64,000 nt of DNA from Ridgeia piscesae (lineage: Eukaryota > Annelida > Polychaeta > Sabellida > Siboglinidae): assembly GCA_025642075.2 (NCBI GenBank), contig JAODUO010000955.1, forward strand, positions 1-64,000, given 5' to 3'. The notes below the pieces were generated by a model that saw nothing but the letters and a program-made list of their open reading frames with translations, was not told where the DNA came from and searched no databases. The position numbers were made by a program, and so were the translations under genes. Shown piece after piece: positions 34,801 to 41,294 of the stretch; position 1 is the first letter of the stretch; the number at the start of each line of letters is the position of its first letter.

Positions 34801-37800
34801 GCACAGCAAGTCAGTAACAACATTGGTGAAACTGCAATACATTTAAATGGTACATAGTATAATGATGAAGTATCCTACCGCAGTCAGGTGATGTAAACAT
34901 TCCTCCTCTTCCTCATCCAGTATTGCAGAGATTTGGGGATGATTTACAAACTGTAAAACAACTGTAAAGGAAACTAACAACAAAACATGTTTTGTTGCAT
35001 TTGATTTTTTTCATTAACCCTTTTTTGTAATACCTGGTAAATATGAACATGTATGTTAGCCATACATAATTTGGTTAATTAACATCCAAATACAAAGGTC
35101 ACTAATGAGCGTAATGTTAACACTACCAAATTATATTATAATAAGAATTATCATCTCTGCTTGTAATTTCATTTTGCTTGTGGGTCATCCTGTGGGAAGT
35201 GAACACAACGAAAATTCCAGAAATGTGTCGCCCTCATCTCTTAAATTTGTGAATGAATAAGTTTAATGAAACAGTTTAATAAAGATTATGGCAAGATAAC
35301 AAACACAAATTTGAGCATTCTAGCTAAGTTTCTGAGGGGGTATGTGGCAATTTGAAATTTGGGACTTAGATGCTTTGTCATGTGCTGATTATGTCAGTAC
35401 CAGATCTTCTCTACCCCATAGCATGTCCCTTTCAAAAACTCTTTTTTAACGGCAGCCAATGAAATGGCCCATGAGGAGTGTGGTTGGATTCAGGTCATGT
35501 GATATAATATTGAGGCAGGCATTTATGCTGTTCCCATAGCTGGCGCATTGCGAGTCAGTTGCTATAATTGTATAATTCGACGCCACTCACTTCCCGGCTT
35601 TATGGGGACGATCGACCAGGGGTAGTTTCGACACCTGGCTTGCGAGGATGCTTAGATATTTTCTGAAGGCTTTTTGTCTCATATTTCACAATCATAGGTT
35701 AATATATCTTGAACTACATAGGTACTCAATTAAATTTCAAGGAATTATTCTCTACAGAGTATAGATAATCTGAATGCAGTTTATAGTTAATGTGTGTGTA
35801 TCAAGCTTATAAAAACAAGGATTTAGTCAATATAGTAAATCAAAGCAATGTGATTGTTTTAGCTAGAAATTCAATATCCTTCCATGCTTTCTTTACAGAA
35901 AAATTGGGTCAGAAATGTAAAAATAATTATAATAACATCTTTAACTAGACTACACAGATTCATAGCTAAAACATTCAGACAAGTCATGTTGCTCTGATAT
36001 TGCATTGTTATTCATACACACCAAATATACACAACTATTAACTAGGTTATGTATACAGATCACATGGCCTTTAATGGGGAGCAGTGGTTGAAGGGCTGGG
36101 TTAAAATATGTATTTGTAATTGAATACAGAAATGTGGTGTATTTGTATATGAATTGAAAATCACAAAATGGCATATATTTGTATGTGATATTTGGTCTGT
36201 ATTTGAAAAGTATTTGCAAATACAATCAAATACACTTGACATAAACTGGCTCAGGAGTCAAAACAGAATGTTTTCACACCTGGTCAACAGTGGGCAGACA
36301 GCACAGAAAATTGGCCTACAGTGAAGCTGGTCAAACATTAGCATCAATGAATGAATGCGAAGCTAGTAGTTATGAAGATGATAGTGTCCACTTTAACAGG
36401 GATCTACTGTGTTATTGATACAGTCCCTATCTCTGCTGTACCAGACCCAATTAACAATAGAAGGCTGGGAATGTCCAGCTTCCATCTGGCTGAGGCCTGC
36501 CCTGTAGTGGAATATACAGATATCCATAGGAGCTAGACATTCAACAGGCAAGATTTTCACATTTTAATTTTTTGGGAGGTAATGATGCCCTTACAAAAGA
36601 CTAGTGAACTACAAATGTCTTGTGTACAATGAAGATATGTACAGTAGAACCCCTCATTTAAGACCGGCCCCCAAATCGGAGTGGAGCAGTCTTAAAAGAG
36701 GGGTGGGTGGTCTCTCGTGAGGGGTTTGGTTATCATTTTTAGATTAATTCATACATTTACACATATCATAATAAGTAATGTTCATATAGCACATGTATGC
36801 CTTTAATAAAAAGCTAAGTAGTGACATGTTTCAGTATAAGTTTAATTTGTAATTGTTTTTTATAATCATATTATCTGATAAAAAGTATTCTCATTAATTA
36901 TAATTTATTTCAAATTCGGTCTGAAGGACTAAAATGTGCTGCCACCTCACAGTGCCTGGGTAATTGCACCATGGTCGCCATTTTGTTTTTCTTTCCAGCG
37001 ACGCAAAACGATCTTTTACTTTCTGATCTAATCATGAAAACGACCCCTTACAGCCGTGTAACTTCCCCTCTAATAACTCATTTTACAGGTCATAAAATGA
37101 AAGCATTTAGAGTAGATTACCGTGGCATTACATCAATATTTTATTGCGGTGTCGCTAAATCTGAATTCCGGTTTTATCCTAAACCAACCTAAAACTCAGT
37201 CTAAGTTTCTAAACATTAATCAAACACAATAATTATGGATATTAAAGTAATCACAGAGCTATGCGTAGCCACCGACGATGTCCATGTCCACCATGATGTC
37301 TTGCCGGCGAGTTCTTGCCTGAGTTTGTTTTGTGAATTTTATTTGTTTCAAGTGATTTAATGTTATAACATAGTGTGTGTTTATAAATATATGTGAGGAA
37401 AGTCTAACGGCTGTTAGTTGTCGTTTTCATAGTTCGGTCAGAAAGTAAAAGATTGCCAAAATTAATGGTCGTCATTATGCGATTTATTGTTTTTATGGCA
37501 TTATGTGCGTCTGTGCCCCGTTAGTCATGCGTTTAATGAGAGTTCGTTGCAACATTTAGGTTAAAAAAATGTGCTGGCCACCTATTGGATGGTCGTTCGT
37601 CGGGGGTAAAAGTCAAATTGCCATGGTCGCTGGTCGCATTTGCCAGGTGGTCGTTGATGAGGGGTCATTTATACAGCATAGACAGTCCGTCGGTGAAAAA
37701 AACGGTCGTAAAAAGCAGGTGGTCGTTAATCAGGGTGGTAGTTCATGAGGAGTTCCAATGTAGTCGCGCCTCGCTATAACGCGACTCATTATAAAGCGAA

Positions 37801-40527
37801 TCGGCTATAACGTGGTCGGTCGTGGACCCCGAATTTCTGCCGCCAGGGGGAAATGGGCGCTACAGCTAACAATAATGCTGTAATTAACTGTCACGTATTT
37901 TTATGAAGTCCTCATGTTTGTCTTGTACAGGTGTATCTAGAAACAATTTAATGATATTAAGAAATTTAACAGAAGTACAACTGCGTTGCTGAGTTCGTTT
38001 TTGGTTGTGCCCGTGGCTTCTGCTCTGCCGTCTGCTTCGCGGCACCAATCCAATCGTTTTTCAAACCGATCTATTGTGTAACCAGCGCTTGGTTTGTGTG
38101 GTAATTTCTTTAAGTGTTTGTTTAAAACGTTACCAATTCCTTTGATTGCATTTAATTAACTTTAGGCACAATAAATTTGGTACAAAGCCCTGTTTGTTTG
38201 CGCCGATATCAATCGCGTTTGTCTCCTGCCAGTTCGCTGTGGCTTCGGCGAAAGCGCCCGTTTGCTGTGGCTTCCGCGAACGGGCGCGTTCACCGGCTTG
38301 TAAATGGCAATTAAATTGCTTACGAATTGGGCGGTGACAAACAATAATTATGATACTGAAATGGCAGTCTAATAGTTATGTTATGTTTTCTTCACTACGT
38401 CTATGAAAAAACATTTACTTGTGCGCAAATATACAAATTCGTCAACTGCATATGAACCGCAGTAGTCTCGAACCACCGTGAATTGCATTATAAATCAGCA
38501 CGGTAAATGTGCGATCTAAATTTATATTTTGGGATTGATTTAAAGATGAAATCAAGCAAATAGTGAACGTAATTAGTATAAGTATAAATATTTGACCGAC
38601 TTCGGCAACATGTCAATTCATTTGTGCGTTTTGGCTGCTGAGTTCAAAGTTATTTTAGACCGCGACAGCAGTAGGGGCCTACTGTGTTATCGCTCCGCCT
38701 CAGTTCGCATTGCCAGACGAGACAAGTTTACTCTGAATTTATTTCAAAACTGTACACCATTCGCAAGATTTACTCAGTTCAACATTTAACAGTGTATATT
38801 ATTTTAATGTAATACACATATACGTTGGTTTCAATGTCAGTTAGTTTTATAAATCACGTATACACCGCGCAACCAGCACATTGGCTTCGATTGCTGTTGT
38901 GGTGTTTTTGGGGTGGTGGCGCCCCTGGCGGAATATAATCTATAATGCGCCTCGTTTATAACGCGGTTCCATTTTGTGGACCCCAACTACCGCATTATAG
39001 CGAGGCGCGACTGTATATGCAAAATTTGAGGAAATGCTTCAGAAACGTTTTTCATTAAAGTAAGAAAACTTAGTTTTTAGGCCCTAAAGGACTATAGGAG
39101 GCTTAAAAATGTGTCAATGGAATTACTTTTCTTGTGCGTAGTGAAAGTACCATAAGAAACATCTGTGCAAAATTGGAAAAACAGATCTACAACGGTTTCT
39201 GATATATGAGAGATAATGGCACACAGCAGACACAAAAGGTGATGCCATGAATCCATTGGACCTTTGACACAAAGGACTAAAAATGAGGTAAATTGTATTT
39301 GGGTTTATTTTTAGTTCCCACAGTGGTCTAGTTACTATTCAGAATCAATCATGACTACAGTGTATTACACAAAATGGATAAATCATATTTTGGACCAAAC
39401 AAACATGGTCATATCCCAAGGTCACTTAACTTAGAAGAAACTTTATGGGTGTATCCCTTAAACCTGTATTACCAACTAGTGAACAATTAGGATAAGTTAT
39501 TTTTATGTACATTTTAAGGCATAAAAAATCAGCCAATTCTAAGATGGTGTGTTGGAAATTTGCTTGAACATGTGTTTATCTAACATGGATTTATCCTTTA
39601 TACAATTATAGCAGTCTATGTAGACGTGTATAATGATGAAAGGTATATTAGTATTTCTATTACTTATATATATAGCTTCCTCATACATATACATTCATTT
39701 TATACATTTTAATCGGCACCCTCTGGCCTCTACTTCTGGAAAATATTAAATAGGGAAATACATTTTCAATTACTTAAATTGTCATTCCCAGGTTAAAAGA
39801 TCATGTCACATAATCAGTTACGTTTAATGTGTGTAAACTGTACGTGCACAAATCAGCACGATGGTGTTTTTGACATAAGCAGGGGCCTAGACTATTATTA
39901 TTCTTGAAAGTAGTGATACAGTTTCTTGGTTCATGTTATATTTTTGTTTTATTTACCTTTGAATAAAATATAATTGATGGGAAATAAACCAAGTTTCTTG
40001 AGTGAACTTTACTAAATTACATGTTATTACTGTACAATATGGGCTGTATGTCATTGTGGATTTGTGTTCCACATACTTTACAAACTATTTATGACAAATA
40101 CGTCACTAGAGAAGTTTGCAAGCTCCAAACGGTACCATGCATCGCCCCCTGGCGAGTGACTACGAAACAACAGAAACCGCGAATATCAGGCAGCTAAAGG
40201 TGCAACTGAACATTATAATGCATACATTACTTCACTCTGTCACATATATAAGGATACGGCTGTCACCCAAAAATTGGGCATACGTTTGATAAGCTCGTTC
40301 CGTTTTTCATAAAATGGCTTGCGTAGTTTGTTATAGCGCTGCTCGACTTTCAGAATCTCCTCGCTGGCTTTCTCATTCAGGGCATCTATTTCGTTCTGGC
40401 ACGCATCAATATCCTCAAGGGCTTTCTGCGTCTCCACGTCGAAATCATGACTTTCCTCACCTTCTGTAGTGATATTTGATGTGTCTAATTTTGCTACTTT
40501 CTTCGGCTGATCCGATTCTACAGACAT
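7832..40527 (-). CDS. SET: SET / TAF-I / I2PP2A histone chaperone (NAP family), 8 coding exons
   Basis: CDS = complement(7832..7875, 14819..14866, 17551..17672, 21828..21910, 24417..24592, 25553..25670, 34879..34950, 40258..40527); 933 nt, 310 aa. All seven introns are GT-AG and every splice phase agrees. Family knowledge: SET is a nuclear NAP-fold chaperone that binds histones, masks their acetylation (INHAT) and inhibits PP2A. The N-terminal dimerisation helix shows [19 protein letters not shown] (aa 51-69), followed by MPNFWVT (83-89). The earmuff domain shows [10 protein letters not shown] (91-100), [15 protein letters not shown] (115-129), SRKRRH (184-189), FFQWFLDN (195-202) and [11 protein letters not shown] (216-226). 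A highly acidic tail (about 240-310) follows. The length is close to the 277-290 aa of vertebrate SET. The start has a typical AAAATGT context. The gene is divergent from RSBN1. Oddities are the 32.7-kb span and the minisatellites next to exons 5, 6 and 7. Confidence 0.95.
7873..7885 (+). promoter_or_regulatory. CTCF-like core motif across the SET exon 8 acceptor
   Basis: CCACTAGAGGGCG fits the published vertebrate/insect CTCF core (CCASYAGRKGGCR) at every position. It overlaps the intron 7/exon 8 boundary. A motif match alone does not show binding, and part of the sequence is constrained by splicing and coding. Confidence 0.35.
7876..8140 (-). other. SET intron 7, unique 3' portion
   Basis: Sequence upstream (in gene sense) of exon 8. 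No repeat was recognised. The rest of intron 7 (to 14818) consists mainly of the mobile elements listed separately. Confidence 0.6.
8141..9366. mobile_element. Non-autonomous inverted-repeat element in SET intron 7
   Basis: The left end reads AGGCACACAGCTACCGACT and the reverse complement of the right end reads TGGCGCACACACCTACCAACT. Both then run into diverged copies of CCGACTGCAGT. Inner motifs such as ACACACCAGCCG and GCCGACTG recur several times, in line with subterminal repeats. There is no transposase frame. Boundaries are approximate and no target duplication was identified. Confidence 0.5.
9367..9690. other. SET intron 7, unique stretch
   Basis: AT-rich sequence between two mobile elements. 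No feature was recognised. Confidence 0.5.
9690..14710. mobile_element. GATACC-family composite element, copy A (interrupted)
   Basis: Both ends carry subterminal repeats of the type GGTTCGATACC and ATTCTTCGATACCGATCGAT (9693-9905, and in reverse complement at about 14490-14706). The block 9910-10200 is the reverse complement of about 10590-10855. The centre has a small hairpin (ACTATAGGATGTGT, 10205-10245). Related copies are at about 31880-33165 and 47742-49430. The short frames ([19 protein letters not shown] at about 10335) recur in all three copies but match no family I know. The copy is split by an unrelated 2.94-kb insertion at 11337-14279. Confidence 0.75.
11330..14286. mobile_element. 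2.94-kb DNA transposon inserted in copy A, with 7-bp target duplication
   Basis: The element is 11337-14279. The left terminus is CACGGACTTATATATGCACT and the right terminus is its inverted form (AGTGCATATAAGTCCGTG, with a TA slip). TIR similarity extends through GGACTGCTGTCTCC. The flanks are GTTTTAC (11330-11336) and GTTTTAC (14280-14286). Uninterrupted related copies carry one GTTTTAC at the same place (about 33080, and in reverse complement about 48215), which confirms the insertion. The interior is AT-rich and has no transposase; a 79-codon frame at 12257-12496 (-) is unrecognised. A direct duplication of about 55 bp (ACTAATTTATTATTACATGA core) lies at 13160-13270. Confidence 0.85.
14819..14866 (-). 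CDS. SET: SET exon 7 (acidic tail)
   Basis: A 48-nt exon that reads [16 protein letters not shown]. The acceptor is GTTACAG|GTG and the donor is GAAG|GTAAAG. It enters and leaves in phase 1, matching exons 6 and 8. A CA/GCACGC-rich array begins about 20 bp upstream of the acceptor (in gene sense). Confidence 0.88.
14887..15150. repeat. CA/GCACGC-rich degenerate minisatellite in SET intron 6
   Basis: Alternating purine-pyrimidine sequence built from CACACCACACAGACGCACGC-like blocks of variable length. It lies directly behind the exon 7 acceptor. The open frames on both strands (HTHMHTHHT on +, VCACVCVV on -) are composition artefacts. Alternating CA/CG tracts can adopt Z-DNA. Confidence 0.92.
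15269..15783. mobile_element. Palindromic MITE of about 515 bp in SET intron 6
   Basis: The left end reads ATACTCCAGTCAGTGAGAGG and the right end is its inverse (CCTCTCACTGACTGGAGTAT). Arms of about 140 bp match with minor changes. Inverted similarity continues inward (CAGAACC, TTTACGTCAATGG), so the whole element folds back. No coding content. No clear target duplication was seen. Confidence 0.85.
15784..16505. other. SET intron 6, unique stretch
   Basis: No exon, RNA gene or terminal repeat was recognised. Short open frames show no similarity. Confidence 0.5.
16510..17428 (+). repeat. 23-bp minisatellite in SET intron 6, about 40 copies
   Basis: The core unit is GGCTGGTGCAGGACACTAG followed by RTAA. 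Variant units carry GTGAAGG, ATTAGG or an extra AA. It ends about 120 bp from the exon 6 donor, so it occupies the 5' part of intron 6. Confidence 0.95.
17427..17500 (-). mobile_element. Fragment related to the 36.6-kb pogo-like element
   Basis: CCCCTCTTTTAAGACCACTCC is close to the reverse complement of the subterminal GGAGTGGAGCAGTCTTAAAA and GAGGGGT segment near 36675-36710. Only a short end is left, and it is truncated by the 23-bp array. Confidence 0.5.
17551..17672 (-). CDS. SET: SET exon 6 (main acidic tail)
   Basis: A 122-nt exon that encodes a [13 protein letters not shown] segment, nine D residues, then [18 protein letters not shown]. The acceptor is TTGTTTCAG|TGA (phase 2) and the donor is GATG|GTTAGT (phase 1). 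The Asp run is a (GAT/GAC)n codon repeat on the gene strand and is likely to vary in length. Minisatellites flank the exon on both sides. Confidence 0.93.
17745..21722 (+). repeat. 22-bp minisatellite filling SET intron 5, about 180 copies
   Basis: The unit is GGTTGACTGGGYGGTGGAGG plus AG, with variants such as GGAATGTAGAAGG, GGCTGTGAAGG and truncated 11-15-bp units. It spans about 3.98 of the 4.15 kb of intron 5 (17673-21827). In gene sense the unit reads as a pyrimidine tract that ends in CCCAG. Long frames on the - strand ([11 protein letters not shown] repeats) exist because 3 x 22 bp returns to frame; they are not genes. Internal higher-order duplication is reported separately. Confidence 0.96.
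21828..21910 (-). CDS. SET: SET exon 5
   Basis: An 83-nt exon that encodes [18 protein letters not shown] followed by [10 protein letters not shown]. This matches the conserved end of the SET earmuff domain. The acceptor is TTTGTGTAG|GTG (phase 0) and the donor is CAGG|GTGAGA (phase 2). Its 5' edge directly touches the 36-bp array, and its 3' side is about 100 bp from the 22-bp array. Confidence 0.95.
21911..23008 (+). repeat. 36-bp minisatellite abutting the SET exon 5 acceptor, about 30 copies
   Basis: The unit begins CTACACAAACCAACACCTGT and continues CACACATGRCATCACT, with sub-variants ACCACC and CATGCATGATATC that alternate in the right half. The 36-bp period gives uninterrupted frames on both strands ([11 protein letters not shown] on +), which are artefacts. 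In gene sense each unit ends in TTTGTGTAG, the same nine bases that form the functional acceptor of exon 5. Confidence 0.96.
23009..24416 (-). other. SET intron 4, non-repetitive part
   Basis: AT-rich unique sequence between the 36-bp array and exon 4. No mobile element ends or coding sequence were recognised. Confidence 0.6.
24417..24592 (-). CDS. SET: SET exon 4
   Basis: A 176-nt exon that encodes [15 protein letters not shown] through [19 protein letters not shown] to DDIAE. The basic SRKRRH and FFQWF motifs are diagnostic of SET. The acceptor is CTGTGCAG|GTA (phase 1) and the donor is GAG|GTGCCT (phase 0), a weak 5' splice site. Confidence 0.96.
24593..25552 (-). other. SET intron 3
   Basis: 960 bp of AT-rich sequence. 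No repeat or coding feature was recognised. Confidence 0.8.
25553..25670 (-). CDS. SET: SET exon 3
   Basis: A 118-nt exon that encodes [20 protein letters not shown] and ends at EFHLATT plus the first base of Gly. [10 protein letters not shown] is a signature of SET. The acceptor is ACTCTCAG|GTT (phase 0) and the donor is ACTG|GTACGT (phase 1). Confidence 0.97.
25671..26500 (-). other. SET intron 2, unique left part
   Basis: No gene and no transposon ends were recognised before the LINE begins near 26500. Confidence 0.5.
26700..27350 (+). pseudogene. LINE endonuclease domain remnant
   Basis: [16 protein letters not shown] (about 26757-26805), [30 protein letters not shown] and SDHQPYFI fit the order of an apurinic-like (EEP) endonuclease: ETW, the N/D of GNFN, and the final SDH. 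Several stops and frame changes interrupt it. A (TA)n tract at 27156-27180 lies inside. Confidence 0.8.
27351..27960 (+). pseudogene. LINE linker between endonuclease and reverse transcriptase
   Basis: A frame with [31 protein letters not shown] fits the usual linker of jockey-type LINEs (a K-W-I/T segment before the RT). It is broken by stops and has no catalytic motif. Confidence 0.65.
27960..28886 (+). pseudogene. LINE reverse transcriptase remnant
   Basis: Visible motifs in order are [56 protein letters not shown] then [14 protein letters not shown], and MYADDTTLY with the catalytic YADD near 28586. The expected FD of LSKAFDT is altered (LSKAYCT). Frameshifts separate the blocks. The sequence stops at 28886, where another element was inserted. 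Confidence 0.88.
30580..31440 (+). pseudogene. Broken gene of the 4.6-kb element; possible PIN/FEN-like nuclease domain
   Basis: Segments in different frames: [18 protein letters not shown] then KCIRRR (about 30820-30890), [17 protein letters not shown] (about 31092-31142) and [20 protein letters not shown] then [12 protein letters not shown] (about 31261-31350). I recall this combination (basic K/R segment, then [11 protein letters not shown], then HAFTGCDT) from many unannotated invertebrate proteins. The spaced acidic motifs resemble PIN/FEN-like nucleases, which is my inference. Frameshifts lie between the blocks, so the gene is dead here. Confidence 0.6.
31880..33165. mobile_element. GATACC-family element, copy B (nested)
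   Basis: A GGTTCGATATTC/CGATACGATAT-type end at about 31884 is followed by sequence collinear with 10206-11335 and with the reverse complement of 48160-49430. That sequence includes GTGTACAAAAACACACATC, the frame with [14 protein letters not shown] and the GTTTTACAACAGTAATCAAT segment (about 33080). It lacks the 2.94-kb insertion of copy A and so shows the empty site. It is nested in the element at 28887-33483. Confidence 0.75.
33484..34290 (+). pseudogene. LINE C-terminal region remnant
   Basis: [24 protein letters not shown](G)ISKKY and [20 protein letters not shown], read across frame changes, fit the domain after the RT in jockey/CR1 LINEs. Continuity with 28886 is broken only by the element in between. 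Confidence 0.75.
34440..34561 (+). repeat. (TTATGG)n tail, preceded by (GGTTTT)n
   Basis: Four GGTTTT units are followed by about 17 TATGGT units. They directly follow GTCAATAAATATTATGG, so this is probably the 3' tail of the LINE rather than an independent microsatellite. Confidence 0.9.
34562..34878 (-). other. SET intron 2, region next to exon 2
   Basis: Unique sequence with two short ACCCGGGGTCC motifs (about 34640 and 34683). Nothing else was recognised. Confidence 0.5.
34879..34950 (-). CDS. SET: SET exon 2
   Basis: A 72-nt exon that encodes [17 protein letters not shown] followed by CLHHLTA. FVNHPQ is strongly conserved in SET. The acceptor is TTTTACAG|TTT and the donor is GCG|GTAGGA, both phase 0. 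The exon is shorter than the frames normally listed for this region and was found by following the protein family. Confidence 0.96.
34951..36640 (-). other. SET intron 1, left part
   Basis: AT-rich sequence. A run of degenerate GTATTTGTAT/ATATTTGTATGTG motifs at about 36105-36235 suggests low-complexity expansion. No gene was recognised. Confidence 0.5.
36642..37760. mobile_element. Pogo/Tigger-like non-autonomous element 1 (1.1 kb)
   Basis: The left end is TA then CAGTAGAACCCCTCATTTAA. The reverse complement of the right end is TA then CATTGGAACTCCTCATGAAC. The CAGTNGAACC start and TA flank (36640-36641, 37761-37762) are typical of pogo/Tigger-type Tc1-mariner elements. Subterminal copies of GGTGGTCGTT lie in the right half. 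There is no transposase frame. Confidence 0.75.
37763..39013. mobile_element. Pogo/Tigger-like non-autonomous element 2 (1.25 kb)
   Basis: The left end is GTCGCGCCTCGCTATAACGC (first C lost). The reverse complement of the right end is CAGTCGCGCCTCGCTATAAT. TA dinucleotides lie at 37761-37762 and 39014-39015. Inner inverted copies of GCGCCTCG and TATAACGCG occur near 38945-38965. It shares its left TA with element 1. No transposase. Confidence 0.85.
39016..40257 (-). other. SET intron 1, part next to exon 1
   Basis: Mostly unique sequence. A CTCF-like CGCCAGGGGGCG on the - strand (about 40144-40155) lies 100 bp from exon 1; it matches only the right part of the CTCF core. No gene was recognised. 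Confidence 0.5.
40258..40527 (-). CDS. SET: SET exon 1
   Basis: A 270-nt exon (90 codons) from ATG to FWVTA. It carries the acidic/basic N-terminus ([15 protein letters not shown]) and the long dimerisation helix [19 protein letters not shown] through [20 protein letters not shown]. The donor is GCC|GTATCC, phase 0. Reading on past the donor meets a stop after VSLYM. The ATG is the first in frame that matches the family's length. Confidence 0.97.
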
Positions 40528-40768
40528 TTTATCGCTGAAGGCTTTGTAACAAAGTGCCTACCTCGATGTGTGTTTGAAAAAGTTGCAATGCTTCTATTAG
40601 CCGCGAATACGCACGCGCTAGATTGAGCACCGAAGCGTTGATATTAACTGATTTTTGATTGGTAAATCTTCTCGACGATGCGCAGAATTTGCTCGCAAAA
40701 TTGACCAATGACAAACGACAACACAATGCTGACTTGGACGCCATAACTCGTCCGAGTTCACAAATAAC
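40528..40768. promoter_or_regulatory. Shared bidirectional promoter of SET (-) and RSBN1 (+)
   Basis: Only 241 bp separate the two start codons. The interval holds a CCAAT box in each orientation: ATTGG at 40658-40662 (CCAAT on -) and CCAAT at 40705-40709 (+). It is richer in CpG (GCGAATACGCACGCGC, 40604-40619) than its surroundings, and there is no TATA box in a useful place. The RSBN1 start sits in AACATGGCGG, which resembles a YY1 site. Two untranslated leaders must also fit here, or overlap. Confidence 0.8.
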
Positions 40769-41294
40769 ATGGCGGATGCTAATTTGAAACTTGACGACGG
40801 TGGAACAACAAACCACAATATCTTCGACATAATGGAAAAAGAATCGCCAACAAAATCAGACGATGTACGTGTGGATGACAGTGAGAATGTAGCACAAGAA
40901 TTGTCAGTGTTGCCACCAACTAGTGTGAAGAAAAACTTACAATTTCTCGACGGTCAACAACAACACGCACATGTCGCGAGGCAGATAAAGCAAAACACTA
41001 CAGTTCCTGTCAAAACCATCGGATTGTCACCCATGCACATTGCGGCGGAACGAAAGTCCGAAGCGTCTGCCAGCACTGAGACACCTGGAAAAAGAAGACG
41101 CATCCAGCACGATTATAGGCGCCTGTCAAGTTCTGGATATGCTGACGATTACCAAGGTAGCAGACGTGAAAGATTTTCGAGCACAGAGGAATCTTCGGAA
41201 ACCAGCACTTCTCCACCTACACCCAAAGTAAAACCCCTTAAACTGAAGGTTTCAGCGGTGCAGACTGACCTCGCTGCCAATGGTGCAATGGAAG
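40769..41294 (+). CDS. RSBN1: RSBN1 exon 1
   Basis: 526 nt from ATGGCGG to ATGGAAG|GTAAGA (phase 1). It encodes a low-complexity N-terminus with a likely nuclear localisation signal (GKRRR, near 41090) and a Ser/Thr-Pro-rich stretch ([15 protein letters not shown]). The open frame runs into the intron to 41332, but the strong donor and the phase match with exon 2 place the end at 41294. Confidence 0.92.

Noticed and set aside
40529..40830. 95- and 70-codon frames on - across the promoter
   Set aside because: They are antisense to RSBN1 exon 1 and the shared promoter, with no family similarity.
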